From Brevibacillus_H ginsengisoli (GTDB lineage Bacteria; Bacillota; Bacilli; Brevibacillales; Brevibacillaceae): a stretch of 64,000 bases of DNA. The position numbers and the translations under genes were made by a program. Location of the stretch: positions 62,001 through 126,000 of the forward strand of contig NZ_JBNJQR010000012.1 in the NCBI RefSeq assembly GCF_050113715.1, in the 5' to 3' direction. Within the stretch, counting starts at the first letter, position 1; the number at the start of each line of letters is the position of its first letter. Shown here piece by piece: positions 51,741-60,796 of the stretch. Below the pieces are notes generated by a model. It was not told the origin of the DNA and searched no databases. It saw nothing but the letters and a program-made list of their open reading frames with translations.

Positions 51741-51790
51741 TTTACACGTTTTTACAAAAGTGATATCATTGTGATATCAACTTGATATCC
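51741..51790 (+). promoter_or_regulatory. promoter with three TGATATCA operators at 11-bp spacing
   Basis: TTTACA (51741-51746), 17 bp, TATCAT (51764-51769) is a plausible sigma-A promoter for the SPFH operon. Overlapping its -10 and continuing into the start region are TGATATCA (51761-51768), TGATATCA (51772-51779) and TGATATCC (51783-51790): three copies with starts exactly 11 bp apart. Each is an 8-bp palindrome. The last gene of the operon encodes a small DNA-binding protein of the Arc type, a class that binds such arrays. Confidence 0.7.
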
Positions 51791-51821
51791 TTATAGTCAG
51801 CCATTCAAGGAGGTTTTTAAG

Positions 51822-52664
51822 ATGAAAGAACGAAAAGCTTGGGCTATCAATGGTTTTGTTGGTCTGCTTTTGCTTCTAGCTTTGCTTGCCTGTGGAGCAT
51901 ATGTACTTGCTGTAAAAGAATCCTCTGCGGGAATTCTTCTTATTGTCCTTGGTATACTCGGTTTGAGCGGAATTACGACTGTTCAGCCTAATCAGTCTCA
52001 AGTGGTTACTTTTTTCGGTAAATATCTGGGGACTATTCGTGAAAGCGGAATATGGTGGACGGTTCCACTTTCCTTGCGCCAAAAAGTGTCATTACGAGTG
52101 CGCAACTTCAACAGCAAGACACTAAAGGTAAATGATATCGAAGGAAATCCGATCGAAATCGCAGCGGTTGCGGTGTTTCGAGTGATTGATTCTGCCAAGG
52201 CGATCTTTGATGTAGATGACTATGAGCAATTCGTAGAGATTCAGAGTGAAACAGCCCTGCGCCATGTCGCAAGCCGCTATCCGTACGATTCCTTTAATCA
52301 GGAAGGTTCCTCTCTTCGCGCTAATTCTGATGAGGTCGCCGGGGAACTAGCTCAGGAGCTGCAAGCACGCTTATCCGTTGCCGGTGTGGAGGTAATGGAA
52401 GCTCGATTAACCCACTTGGCCTATTCCACTGAAATCGCCAGCGCTATGCTACAAAGACAACAAGCGGCAGCCATCATCTCCGCGCGTCAAATGATCGTAG
52501 AAGGCGCGGTAGGCATGGTTCAACTAGCCATTGAAAAAATCCAAAAGGATGGAATTATTGAACTGGACGAAGAACGTAAAGCGGCTATGATCAATAATTT
52601 AATGGTGTCTATCGTGTCTGACCGCTCGGCGCAACCTGTTGTGAATACAGGCAGCCTATATTAA
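51822..52664 (+). CDS. SPFH/Band 7 domain membrane protein
   Basis: A 280-residue protein. Two hydrophobic segments at ~9-30 and ~36-55 form a membrane hairpin, then an SPFH domain (~55-215: TTVQPNQSQVVTFFGKYLGTIRESGIWWTVP, RNFNSKTLKVNDIEGNPIEIAAVAVFRV) and a helical C-terminus (LTHLAYSTEIASAMLQRQQAAAIISARQMIVEGAV). Such proteins form membrane scaffold rings. Textbook ribosome site AAGGAGG. The downstream 64-residue gene is in the same operon (14 bp apart). Confidence 0.9.
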   Translation: MKERKAWAINGFVGLLLLLALLACGAYVLAVKESSAGILLIVLGILGLSGITTVQPNQSQVVTFFGKYLGTIRESGIWWTVPLSLRQKVSLRVRNFNSKTLKVNDIEGNPIEIAAVAVFRVIDSAKAIFDVDDYEQFVEIQSETALRHVASRYPYDSFNQEGSSLRANSDEVAGELAQELQARLSVAGVEVMEARLTHLAYSTEIASAMLQRQQAAAIISARQMIVEGAVGMVQLAIEKIQKDGIIELDEERKAAMINNLMVSIVSDRSAQPVVNTGSLY

Positions 52665-52678
52665 AGGGGGACTTCCCC

Positions 52679-52873
52679 ATGTCAGAAAAAAAGAAGTTCC
52701 TCCTCCGAATGGATCCTAAAGTTTACGATCAGTTAGAGCAATGGGCGTCAGACGAATTCCGAAGTGTGAACACACATATCGAATTTCTACTAAGAGACGC
52801 CTTGAAACGCGCAAGCCGTCTGCCGTCCTCCAAGCGAACTCCAGAGACCTCAGACGAGCAAGACCTCGAATAA
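52679..52873 (+). CDS. small Arc/ribbon-helix-helix-type DNA-binding protein
   Basis: A 64-residue protein, KKFLLRMDPKVYDQLEQWASDEFRSVNTHIEFLLRDALKRA. A short beta strand (FLLRMD) is followed by two helices with the turn EFRSVN, the Arc-like arrangement seen in ribbon-helix-helix repressors that require no other domain. Tail basic then acidic. It has AAAGGGGG 8 nt upstream. As the second gene of the SPFH operon it is the natural candidate to bind the 51761-51790 repeats. Fold assignment is by eye. Confidence 0.75.
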   Translation: MSEKKKFLLRMDPKVYDQLEQWASDEFRSVNTHIEFLLRDALKRASRLPSSKRTPETSDEQDLE

Positions 52874-52876
52874 GCT

Positions 52877-52922
52877 AAAAAACCGGCAGTTTGGCACAAT
52901 GAAGTGCCTCTGTCGGTTTTTG
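52877..52922 (+). terminator. terminator of the SPFH operon
   Basis: Stem AAAAAACCGGCAG (52877-52889) / CTGTCGGTTTTT (52910-52921) with one G-U pair and an inner GGCAC/GTGCC; T5 on the plus strand. Confidence 0.88.
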
Positions 52923-52935
52923 GTTCAAGGATGAT

Positions 52936-54786
52936 CTATACAAATGAGTACTCGTACAACTCTTCCACACGATGATAAATAATGATTTCCTGTAGCATCG
53001 GATCGGCTAGTGGTTCATAACTAATCACAAACAAGTATTGATCAATCAGGTAAGAAGGCAGTTCTTGATACATATAATCCTCTTCCCGATCATCAAACGG
53101 ATGCTTCTGTACCTTCCTGTAATACAGATGAAATTCGACCTGATATAACGCTCGATCCTCAAGCTTTTCCTGTAGGTCGGCGATCAGCTTCTTTCGTGTA
53201 TCCTCTTTATAGCTGCTCTTCGTATCCCGCGTGATCTGCATCTGGTGCAGGATCGGAGAAATATTCTTGGCCACTGTATCCATTAACAGAACTTCTTCTT
53301 CCCGAAGATTCTCTTTGGTCTGTGCAATGACCAGAAACCCCTGTGGCAAAGAAGCAGTTAAACTCCATTCCGAGTGACCAATCGTAATCGGTGAGATCAC
53401 CAGGCAATTCCCTTCTTGCATCTTCTGCAATAATTCTGGATCGCTTATATAGTGTGTCACTGCGTCCGTCGTAAAATGAGCAATCGTCTCTCCATCTATC
53501 GTCCCATCCCAGGTTGTCGGTAGCTCGAACGAATAACCCTTCTCAATGTCCAGCCCAATCTCGTGCTCGATTCTATAGTTTCGAGAGGTAGATTGAGCAT
53601 CTTGTTGAAAACAAATGAATGCTTTGCTCACCCCAAATGACAACGATAATGTTTTCAATGTAAGTGAACACAACTCATCCGGCTCTTCACAATGATTGAT
53701 GTTTTTGATCAGCCGATTGAGTGTGGCAAGTGTATTGAACTTTCTCTCGATCAGTTCTTTTTTCTTCATCAATTCCTCAAACAGCATCGCATTATGAATC
53801 GCAATGTACGTTGCCGAGGCAAGTGATTCGATCAGCTCAAACATCGACGAATCATAGCTGACCACGTCGTTAACTGAATCGCTTAACGTAACAAAACCAA
53901 GAATTTGGTCTTTTACAATCAAAACAATATAGTTGGCATTCAGCTGTTCAAAATCCTCCCAGTTGACAAAAATGGATTGAATCAGCTCACGATCTTCATC
54001 CATACGCAGCACAACTTTGTTATGTTGGTAGCTAGTATCGCGCAGCTTGAACTCCGCGTAAAACTGTTGAAAGGATTCCACATTGCGGTATCCTTTGATT
54101 TTGATTTTTTGGGCAATGCCATCATAGATGCCAAAGGAGGTGATCCTGCTGCTGGAAACCTCGCTAAATACATCCGTGGCAATGGCAAACAGCTTTTCCA
54201 GCTTTACTTCTGACAGCAGAGCCTTGGTGCTTTGATTGATCGCAAAAAGATTAAAGATTTTTTTATTCAATTCACTGTTGGTCACCTGCAAATCGGCGTA
54301 ATGACGGGAATTCTCCAGTGAATTATTCATCAGCTTCATCAGCGTATTGGCAATCGAGAAATCATCCTCGCCGAAATCACCTGTTGCTTTCCCATTAGAG
54401 ACGATAAAGCCAAACAGAAAATCGTCAATAATCAAGGGAATCACCAATTGCATCTCCAGCTGTTCAATATCCGTTTGTTGAAAAAAATGATCAAAATGAG
54501 CCCGAATAACCTCCCCATGAAACGTGGCAATCCGATGAAGAGCCGCAGAGTCCGGAATACTGGGAAGCTGCTTGGAATAAAGCCTCATCTTGATCGGTAT
54601 ATAGTGCTCCCCTCGCTTCAGATAGAGAGCCGATTGATTCAAGGTTAAGATTTCATTGGCAAAATCAAGGGAGTAATTGGCTAATTGCTCTACGTTAAAC
54701 TTGGTTGAAAATACTTCGATGGCTTGCAGCAGTATTTCATACCAGTACAATTTGTTAGTAGATGACTTGGATGACATCGAGAGCAT
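52936..54786 (-). CDS. multi-GAF-domain protein
   Basis: A 616-residue soluble protein with about three GAF-like regions: ~20-165 (ILLQAIEVFSTKFNVEQLANYSLDF ... LEMQLVIPLIIDDFLFGFIVSNG), ~185-335 (FAINQSTKALLSEVKLEKLF ... YIVLIVKDQILGFVTLSD) and ~360-520 (LATLNRLIKNINHCEEPDELCSLTL ... FLVIAQTKENLREEEVLLM). A C-terminal ~70 residues are not recognisable. No output domain is visible. The start at 54786 has AAAGGTG 9 nt upstream; a GTG at 54798 would overlap the FapA stop. It is tightly coupled to fapA. Confidence 0.8.
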   Translation of the reverse strand: MLSMSSKSSTNKLYWYEILLQAIEVFSTKFNVEQLANYSLDFANEILTLNQSALYLKRGEHYIPIKMRLYSKQLPSIPDSAALHRIATFHGEVIRAHFDHFFQQTDIEQLEMQLVIPLIIDDFLFGFIVSNGKATGDFGEDDFSIANTLMKLMNNSLENSRHYADLQVTNSELNKKIFNLFAINQSTKALLSEVKLEKLFAIATDVFSEVSSSRITSFGIYDGIAQKIKIKGYRNVESFQQFYAEFKLRDTSYQHNKVVLRMDEDRELIQSIFVNWEDFEQLNANYIVLIVKDQILGFVTLSDSVNDVVSYDSSMFELIESLASATYIAIHNAMLFEELMKKKELIERKFNTLATLNRLIKNINHCEEPDELCSLTLKTLSLSFGVSKAFICFQQDAQSTSRNYRIEHEIGLDIEKGYSFELPTTWDGTIDGETIAHFTTDAVTHYISDPELLQKMQEGNCLVISPITIGHSEWSLTASLPQGFLVIAQTKENLREEEVLLMDTVAKNISPILHQMQITRDTKSSYKEDTRKKLIADLQEKLEDRALYQVEFHLYYRKVQKHPFDDREEDYMYQELPSYLIDQYLFVISYEPLADPMLQEIIIYHRVEELYEYSFV

Positions 54787-54794
54787 GCACTCAC

Positions 54795-56378
54795 TCACCT
54801 TTCCGTAAATAATTGGTTACCCATCACATAAAAAGTCCCGGTCGTCACTTTTTCAATTCGCTCCTGAACATTCTTCAGCTGCATCATAGTTTTGGGGTAA
54901 ACCTTTTGCAGGATGGATACTTGTCCTTCTCCTCTCGTCTCTAGGTACTCCATTAGCCCTTTGCGTTTCGATTCCATTTCATTGAGTCGCATGACCATGT
55001 CTTCATACACCTTGATATACTTCTTGAATTCCTCTAGTTGTTTTTCCTCCATCTTATGCAAATACATCTCGTAAATCTCTAACTCTCGCTTAACCCCTTC
55101 AAGCTCTCGGAGAGATTCTTTGTATACTTTTAACAGCTGGTCTAGCTCTTGTTTCACTTCCTGCCGATTAAATCCAGCCACGTGAATATGAGTGGGTCGC
55201 TCCAGCTTATTCCCCACTTCAGCCGCAATCACCTGTACCTCCGCTCGAACTTCTCCTCCGACAATCTTGCCGCGCTGTTGGTCGAGAATGATATTTTTGG
55301 CTTGAAGCACACTTCCGATCGAATACAACCCGATATGAATCGAATTGCCCGCCACCACGTTACATTCATTGGCATGCTTCAAATAGACGTTATTGGCGGC
55401 TTGAATCAAGGCTTTGCCTTTGCCGAACACACCGCCCTTGATAAAAATATCCCCACCTCTGGACTCAATCCGCTCGATTGAACCTAGTCCCATGTTGCCC
55501 AGTATAGAGATATCCTGATCAGCCACCACGCTAAATCCATCCTGAACCACTCCGTGTACCGTTACACAGCCCTTAAATTCAATGTTTCCCGTATCTAATC
55601 CCACGTCCCCCTTGATGACCAGATGGCGCAGAATACCAATTTTCCCTTGGTCAAACTCTACAGCCCCATCCATCAAGGCGCGCAGGACAATCTTCCCATC
55701 TTCTTCTGATTCATACACTGTTTGAGAGTCATAGAGTAGAAACTTATCTTTCCCCGGTGTGGCTGGAATCGTCTCACCCGTTACCGTCATTCCCGGAGTC
55801 CCCTCAGTGGCGGAAATTTTTTCTCCCAGCCACTCTTGTTCTTTCACCAGGCTGGTAAAATTCATTTCATAAAAATCGGCATTCCCGTCATGCCGGATCG
55901 CTGGTTTCTTGTCCGGTATCTCGTAATACGTAACAACAGCATCCAATCCGTTAATTGGCGGTATCCCTTTGGCAATGACGATCTCCTGATTAGCGGCAAG
56001 CCCATTCTGCAGGACGTCCACCAGAATCCCTTCCGTCACCTGGGCTTCTCGCAGCTTGGCAATTACGTTGGCTTGCATATCCCTCTGTTTCAAAGCGAAC
56101 TCCTCATCTGGGAAGTTCAGCTTGACGCGCGCCTCCATCTTATCGCGGGATACGGTAATCTCAATATCTTCCCGGATATGTCCAACTTCCGTTTCTTCCC
56201 CCGTTGCCGCTTGAATCGCTGATCGGAGCGCCATAAAGTTTTTGATCACAATACGAGGGTTCTCTTTTAGAATCGGCTCCAAATCCTTGAGTTGAAATCC
56301 GGAAGCAGCGACAGAGATATAGACTAGGGAGCCTTTCAAGTAGAGGGTGAACCATTCGTTTGTCATGATTTTCTCCAT
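54795..56378 (-). CDS. FapA family protein (DUF342)
   Basis: A 527-residue protein. The middle (~185-395) is a beta-helix of the polymer-forming/FapA type with repeated stretches such as KGDVGLDTGNIEFKGCVTVHGVVQDGFSVVADQDISILGNMG and FIKGGVFGKGKALIQAANNVYLKHANECNVVAGNSIHIG. The C-terminal ~400-510 is a coiled coil. The family is named flagellar assembly protein A, but no flagellar gene is near; the role is unknown. Start has GCGAGGG upstream. Leads a two-gene operon with the GAF protein. Confidence 0.88.
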   Translation of the reverse strand: MEKIMTNEWFTLYLKGSLVYISVAASGFQLKDLEPILKENPRIVIKNFMALRSAIQAATGEETEVGHIREDIEITVSRDKMEARVKLNFPDEEFALKQRDMQANVIAKLREAQVTEGILVDVLQNGLAANQEIVIAKGIPPINGLDAVVTYYEIPDKKPAIRHDGNADFYEMNFTSLVKEQEWLGEKISATEGTPGMTVTGETIPATPGKDKFLLYDSQTVYESEEDGKIVLRALMDGAVEFDQGKIGILRHLVIKGDVGLDTGNIEFKGCVTVHGVVQDGFSVVADQDISILGNMGLGSIERIESRGGDIFIKGGVFGKGKALIQAANNVYLKHANECNVVAGNSIHIGLYSIGSVLQAKNIILDQQRGKIVGGEVRAEVQVIAAEVGNKLERPTHIHVAGFNRQEVKQELDQLLKVYKESLRELEGVKRELEIYEMYLHKMEEKQLEEFKKYIKVYEDMVMRLNEMESKRKGLMEYLETRGEGQVSILQKVYPKTMMQLKNVQERIEKVTTGTFYVMGNQLFTER

Positions 56379-56408
56379 AAAGATCCCTCGCTTTCTAGTT
56401 AATAGATG

Positions 56409-56438
56409 AAAAAAAATCCACCGTGGAAAAAGGTGGAT
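56409..56438 (-). terminator. terminator after the TrmB-family gene
   Basis: 7-bp stem ATCCACC (56416-56422) / GGTGGAT (56432-56438) followed by T8 on the minus strand. Confidence 0.8.
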
Positions 56439-56493
56439 ACTACTATTCTACTATTTCGTTTTTCCCAAAACTTTTAATTTTCTGTGACAAATG

Positions 56494-57297
56494 TTACAGG
56501 TTGTGCAGTTTACCAAAAAAGGCATTCATTTCCGGGATAATCCATTGATCTAGAATCTCCTGTTCTCCTTTGGCAACCAACTGGTTAACCAACACATCGT
56601 GCCAGATGTAATCTTCCAATAAATACAGATGAACAGGATCATCTGTATAGAACGCATTGCCGTCGCGTACGATAGAATGTCCATACAACAGCTCTTTACT
56701 GTCGATGGACAGGATAAACCAATTCTCCTGGTTCAAGCTTCTCATGTAATCATTCATTCGATGCTGATGCAATCCGCTCATCGGATGGTCAACCTGAAAT
56801 GCAATTCCACGAATGCGTACCCCTTCTCGCTCCCGCTTCCGCAAATCCTCCTCCAGTTCCTGATACATCTCGTTCCAAACCGATAATGTAATCTGAAAGC
56901 TAGCTCGTCTGATCAGCATACGACAAAACGATAAGATATTCTCTGCGCCACGAACTGTCGCGACATAATTCTCTTTTGAAGGACCTTTGTTCTCCAGCTT
57001 CTTCAGTTCAGTTTCTACGGTATGATAAGTGGTCTCCCATTTTTTCTTCACTTTATCTAAGAAAACCTCGACGGGAACAGCTGTATACAACTTCGAGCCG
57101 TCATCCTCTTCTTCAACCATTACCGCTCCACGATTGACGAGTGAAACCAGGGTATCATAGACTCTCGCTCGGGGCAGTCCAGACTCCTTGCTGATTTGAT
57201 AAGCATTGGTGGTTCCCTGACTAACCAGAGAAATATAGGCTTTTGCTTCGTATTGCGTCATCCCGAAGCTTTGCAGCATCTCCCATAGCTGATTCAT
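56494..57297 (-). CDS. TrmB family transcriptional regulator
   Basis: A 267-residue regulator. The N-terminal winged helix (MLQSFGMTQYEAKAYISLVSQGTTNAYQISKESGLPRARVYDTLVSLVNRGAV) is diagnostic; the C-terminal ~100-260 matches TrmB sugar-sensing-type domain ends. Start with AGGGGGAATTGGT. It follows the AEC transporter gene by 11 bp, so it may be autoregulated with, and sense a ligand of, that transporter. Confidence 0.88.
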   Translation of the reverse strand: MNQLWEMLQSFGMTQYEAKAYISLVSQGTTNAYQISKESGLPRARVYDTLVSLVNRGAVMVEEEDDGSKLYTAVPVEVFLDKVKKKWETTYHTVETELKKLENKGPSKENYVATVRGAENILSFCRMLIRRASFQITLSVWNEMYQELEEDLRKREREGVRIRGIAFQVDHPMSGLHQHRMNDYMRSLNQENWFILSIDSKELLYGHSIVRDGNAFYTDDPVHLYLLEDYIWHDVLVNQLVAKGEQEILDQWIIPEMNAFFGKLHNL

Positions 57298-57308
57298 ACC
57301 AATTCCCC

Positions 57309-58208
57309 CTACCTCATTCCTAATACATGCAGTAATCCTACTAACGAAAAGGGACTGACCACGGTTGTTAGAAGAATAACCATAGCTAAACTACTCGTAT
57401 CCCGCTGCTGTTCTTTGGCCAAGAGCAAAAGATTGATGGATGTTGGCATTCCGAACATCAGGATCATTACCGCTTTTTCCAAATTGTTATCTGCTAACCA
57501 TTCGGCAAGTGGATAGGCTACGATAACAGGCAAGACGAGTTTCAAAACACTTACGAGAATCGCTTCTTTCAATTGATCCAGTCGGAAGGAATTGCGCCTT
57601 AGTTCACCACCTGTTAACAGGAGCGTAAGTGGCAAAGTCGCTTGTGCGGCTAATCCGAGGAATTGATCAACGGATACAGGCATCGTAACCCCCCATTCTC
57701 TCCATATCAAGCTGATGGCAACCGCGAATAAATATGGATTCTGTACCGTTCGTCTGATGCGACTTCTCCAATCTGACACATCGCCTACCTGAGCAAAGCC
57801 AAACAACGCCATATAGACGTTAAAAGACAGTGCAACAACAACACCATAGGGAACGGCCTCTTCTCCAAAAACATAACGGACAACAGCCAATCCGAAGTAC
57901 CCTACATTAGCCAGTGTAGCCGCTAACGAGTTCCACTTCGCTTGTTGAGTAGCTTCGGATTGAGGATATAGGCGTCTCATAATCACCAGTAACAAGCCGT
58001 AAACAATTCCTGTTGTCAGTAGAAAATGCAGGGTAATCCGACCCAATGCTCCCAAAGAAACCTGTGAATGAGTAAACGACTGAAAAATCAGAATCGGAAT
58101 TAAATAATAAAGACAAAGAGTTGCTAGTGAGCGATTCATCTCTTCCCTTCGTTGTGTCACATATCCGAGCGCCATAAAACCGAACACAACGACCATTGCT
58201 TCCAACAT
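57309..58208 (-). CDS. AEC family transporter (auxin efflux carrier type)
   Basis: A ~299-residue protein with ten hydrophobic helices: MVVVFGFMALGYVTQRREEMNRSLATLCLYYLIPILIF at the N-terminal end, the pseudo-repeat NVGYFGLAVVRYVFGEEA, and LPLTLLLTGGELRRNSF, MFGMPTSINLLLLAKE. It probably exports small organic acids or similar. Start uncertain: ATG 58208 is given, TTG one codon later (GGAGG 5 nt upstream) or GTG 58220 are alternatives. Operon with the TrmB regulator. Confidence 0.82.
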   Translation of the reverse strand: MLEAMVVVFGFMALGYVTQRREEMNRSLATLCLYYLIPILIFQSFTHSQVSLGALGRITLHFLLTTGIVYGLLLVIMRRLYPQSEATQQAKWNSLAATLANVGYFGLAVVRYVFGEEAVPYGVVVALSFNVYMALFGFAQVGDVSDWRSRIRRTVQNPYLFAVAISLIWREWGVTMPVSVDQFLGLAAQATLPLTLLLTGGELRRNSFRLDQLKEAILVSVLKLVLPVIVAYPLAEWLADNNLEKAVMILMFGMPTSINLLLLAKEQQRDTSSLAMVILLTTVVSPFSLVGLLHVLGMR

Positions 58209-58414
58209 ATCCTCCACCACCCATTAGTCACTACTTGAATAGTAACTATTGTTTTTCGAAAATTCAAGCTGAATTTTGGGGATTAATGTATCCGAATCCG
58301 CTGTTTATTTCACCGATTTTTTATTGATAAACAAAAATGATGGCCGTAACTGAAACGAATATTCCCGATCTACAGTCAAAGAAGTATACCCATTAAGGAA
58401 GAGGAGGAACTAGA

Positions 58415-59479
58415 ATGAAAATCACATCAAAAATCCTTAGCGCTGCCTTGTTGACTGCCATGACGGTGAGCAGCTCCGTTTCCGTTTATGCGGCAACAGC
58501 TCCTGTTAACCCAAACGTTCACGTACAACCGATAAGCTCAGCTGTATCTTATCAGCTTATTATTAATGGAACTCCATTAGCCTCTGAAAATACACCTGTA
58601 TATGTCAACAAACAAGGAGTGATCATGATTCCTTTGCGCCCATTGGCGGAACAGCTGGGCTACCAAATCAAATGGAATCAAGAAAAGCGAAGTGCCGAAC
58701 TAACTAAAGGCGCTCAATGGACAGCCGTCACGCCGGGCAAGGACCAGTATAACTTTGCGAAAATGTACCTTACCTTAGGCACAGCTCCCGAGTCTCGCCA
58801 AGGAAATACATATGTTCCCTTGTCTTTTGCCAAACAAGTATTAAAAGCCCAAGTCAGCACAGATCAAAAAGGAACCATCAAAATCGACGATCCTCTGCAA
58901 GCGATATCTCAAAAAGGGACAATCTCCAAGGTTACCCTTGCTTCCCGAGGCGATAAAGTAAAAGGCTCCATTCTCGTCAATGGAAACGCGGATGGTGTCG
59001 TGTTAACGATCAGTTCGGATACAGTCATCGTGAATCAAGAGAATAAACCCTTATCCATCAATGATCTGAAACTGGGGACATCTGTAGAATTTGTTCACGA
59101 TCCCATTATGACCATGAGCCTGCCGCCAATTACCAACGCGAAAAAAATTATCGTCAACGATAAAGACGTAGCCCCAGTCGTGTTAGGAACAGCAGGAGAG
59201 GTCATGGACATAACGAAGTTAGAAGATGGAAAAGCGAAGGTCCTGATCAAAGGGCAAAAATTAAGCGACAATTCATTAGAGGAAATTGCTCTGATAATCA
59301 ACAAAGATACACCGATTATTGATGCCAGAACTCAGCAGGCAGTAACAACTGATGCCTTGAAAAAAGGAAGCATCGTCTATGGATTCTACGGCCCGGCAAC
59401 CACTAGAAGCTTGCCGCCAATTGGCCAAGCCATCAAGCTAGTCGTTGAACATGCAGATCAAGTGGTAGCCCCAAGATAA
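58415..59479 (+). CDS. secreted copper amine oxidase-like (stalk) domain protein
   Basis: A 354-residue exported protein with a signal peptide (residues 1-27, cleavage after VYA-A). Residues ~45-155 are a copper-amine-oxidase N-terminal-like domain (IINGTPLASENTPVYVNKQGVIMIPLRPLAEQLGYQIKWNQEKRSAELTKG). The remaining half consists of two related repeats: TMSLPPITNAKKIIVND and TRSLPPIGQAIKLVVEH are matching strand ends. A wall or matrix role is likely. Start AGGAGG 7 nt upstream. Confidence 0.85.
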   Translation: MKITSKILSAALLTAMTVSSSVSVYAATAPVNPNVHVQPISSAVSYQLIINGTPLASENTPVYVNKQGVIMIPLRPLAEQLGYQIKWNQEKRSAELTKGAQWTAVTPGKDQYNFAKMYLTLGTAPESRQGNTYVPLSFAKQVLKAQVSTDQKGTIKIDDPLQAISQKGTISKVTLASRGDKVKGSILVNGNADGVVLTISSDTVIVNQENKPLSINDLKLGTSVEFVHDPIMTMSLPPITNAKKIIVNDKDVAPVVLGTAGEVMDITKLEDGKAKVLIKGQKLSDNSLEEIALIINKDTPIIDARTQQAVTTDALKKGSIVYGFYGPATTRSLPPIGQAIKLVVEHADQVVAPR

Positions 59480-59496
59480 ACAGGAAAAACAAACAA

Positions 59497-59533
59497 AAAA
59501 ACGCGAGTTCTCTGTACGGGAATTCGCGTTTTT
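59497..59533 (+). terminator. terminator after the stalk-domain gene
   Basis: Stem AAAAACGCGAGTTC (59497-59510) / GAATTCGCGTTTTT (59520-59533) with one G-U pair, T5 on the plus strand. Confidence 0.88.
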
Positions 59534-59567
59534 CATTCATATGGTGACCCACATCCTATTAAAGCAA

Positions 59568-59593
59568 ATAGTCCCCGCAAAAACGAGGACTAT
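59568..59593 (-). terminator. possible terminator of the P60 cluster
   Basis: Hairpin ATAGTCC (59568-59574) / GGACTAT (59587-59593); on the minus strand it is followed by TTGCTTT, a weak T run. About 70 bp past the last gene of the cluster. Confidence 0.5.
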
Positions 59594-59660
59594 ATAGAGT
59601 CAAGGATGTTCATCTAATAGAAGCCTATGTAGTAACCATTATCAAATGCAAGTCTTGTTT

Positions 59661-60107
59661 CTAATCTTGTGATAGGTAATTGAAGTTCTCTTTTGGGATT
59701 TTTGGGAGTTCTATACCCTCACCATACTTTTCAATGTACGGAGCCAATAATGTTATATCTGGAAACGCCGATGCCAAACTCATATCAACTTTTTCAAACT
59801 TAACATCTGCAGCACAACTTTCCTTTACATCAATTAGACAATCGATCATTAACCCTATATTTTCCCAGACTTCACTATCTAGTTCTGATGGAGAAAAGAC
59901 AATAACCTTGATGACATTTTTCCTATTAAAGATGTGATCATCTTCCCCCGGTTCATATTGATCAAGTAGATGAGGAAAGTCATTAATACTACTAGGGCGT
60001 CGTATATCCACTAACAGGATTGAACATATTTTGTCTCCAATATAACTTTTTTGAACATTAAAAAACTCTAAATTCTTAGTTCGAAGTAACCTTTTCATTA
60101 GATACAT
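59661..60107 (-). CDS. hypothetical protein, last gene of the P60 cluster
   Basis: A 148-residue, acidic, soluble protein (IRRPSSINDFPHLLDQYEPGEDDHIFNRKNVIKVIVFSPSELDSEVWENIGLMID ... KFEKVDMSLASAFPDITLLAPYIEKYGEGIELPKIP). No family recognised. Base and codon use are AT-rich compared with the housekeeping genes. The ATG has AGGAG 8 nt upstream. As a small acidic cytoplasmic protein downstream of an exported protein, it could be an immunity partner; that is inference only. Confidence 0.6.
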   Translation of the reverse strand: MYLMKRLLRTKNLEFFNVQKSYIGDKICSILLVDIRRPSSINDFPHLLDQYEPGEDDHIFNRKNVIKVIVFSPSELDSEVWENIGLMIDCLIDVKESCAADVKFEKVDMSLASAFPDITLLAPYIEKYGEGIELPKIPKENFNYLSQD

Positions 60108-60193
60108 TAAATCATCTCCTGCTAGGTATTATCCCGTGAGCTTACAAACGTAAAAAGACTCCTAGAAAACAATAACATAAAATTATCCAAATA

Positions 60194-60739
60194 CTACATT
60201 GCCGCCCTTAGAAAACTTCTCCATTGTGAAATTGCATAAACTTCAATTATTACATCCCCTACCATAGCAATTATCATGTTTGCAGCACTCGTTACTTGCT
60301 TATCATCGTTTAGATCATAGTTTTTCTTTGCAACTGCTTTGAGTGCATCTTTAAGTTTTTGTTGTTTTTTTGCTCCTTTTTTATAAATGTCTGAATTTCT
60401 TACCTTTTCAATATCTTTTTTGCTAAGTTTTCCATCATCTAAAGTTTTTCCGTGTGATTCTGTCCCATCGCATGCCTCAACTCCTACTTCGTCACCACTT
60501 TTTTCATATACATGAACATGGTATTTTTGATCCGTATATGCCCTAGGAGGATCGAGCCTTACATTATACCGCCCAACTTCTTGCCAATCACCGCCTGCAC
60601 CGCCACCTCCTGGATCAGGAGCATGTACTACATTTGTTGGGGATACTGAAATTGTTTTTGCTCCAGCTGAAGAAGGACAGATAGCAAACGAATTTAAAAT
60701 TAGTGACATTAAAAACAATACTGTTAGTACCTTTTTCAT
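60194..60739 (-). CDS. secreted protein with HVHVY/DGTxSHG motif
   Basis: A 181-residue exported protein. A signal peptide (MKKVLTVLFLMSLILNSFA) is followed by a Gly-rich linker (DPGGGGAGGDW), the segment RYNVRLDPPRAYTDQKYHVHVYEKSG at ~58-82, VEACDGTESHGKTLDDGKLSK at ~87-108, a Lys-rich helix, and a hydrophobic C-terminal end (IIAMVGDVIIEVYAIS). The H-x-H-x-Y ... D-G-T-x-S-H-G pattern recalls small C-terminal domains of secreted polymorphic proteins in Bacilli, but I cannot name the family. Start 60739 has AAAGG 9 nt upstream. Confidence 0.6.
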   Translation of the reverse strand: MKKVLTVLFLMSLILNSFAICPSSAGAKTISVSPTNVVHAPDPGGGGAGGDWQEVGRYNVRLDPPRAYTDQKYHVHVYEKSGDEVGVEACDGTESHGKTLDDGKLSKKDIEKVRNSDIYKKGAKKQQKLKDALKAVAKKNYDLNDDKQVTSAANMIIAMVGDVIIEVYAISQWRSFLRAAM

Positions 60740-60796
60740 TAAAATCATCCTTTGTACTTAGTTTATTTATTCGCAACTAAATTCAATATACGATTC

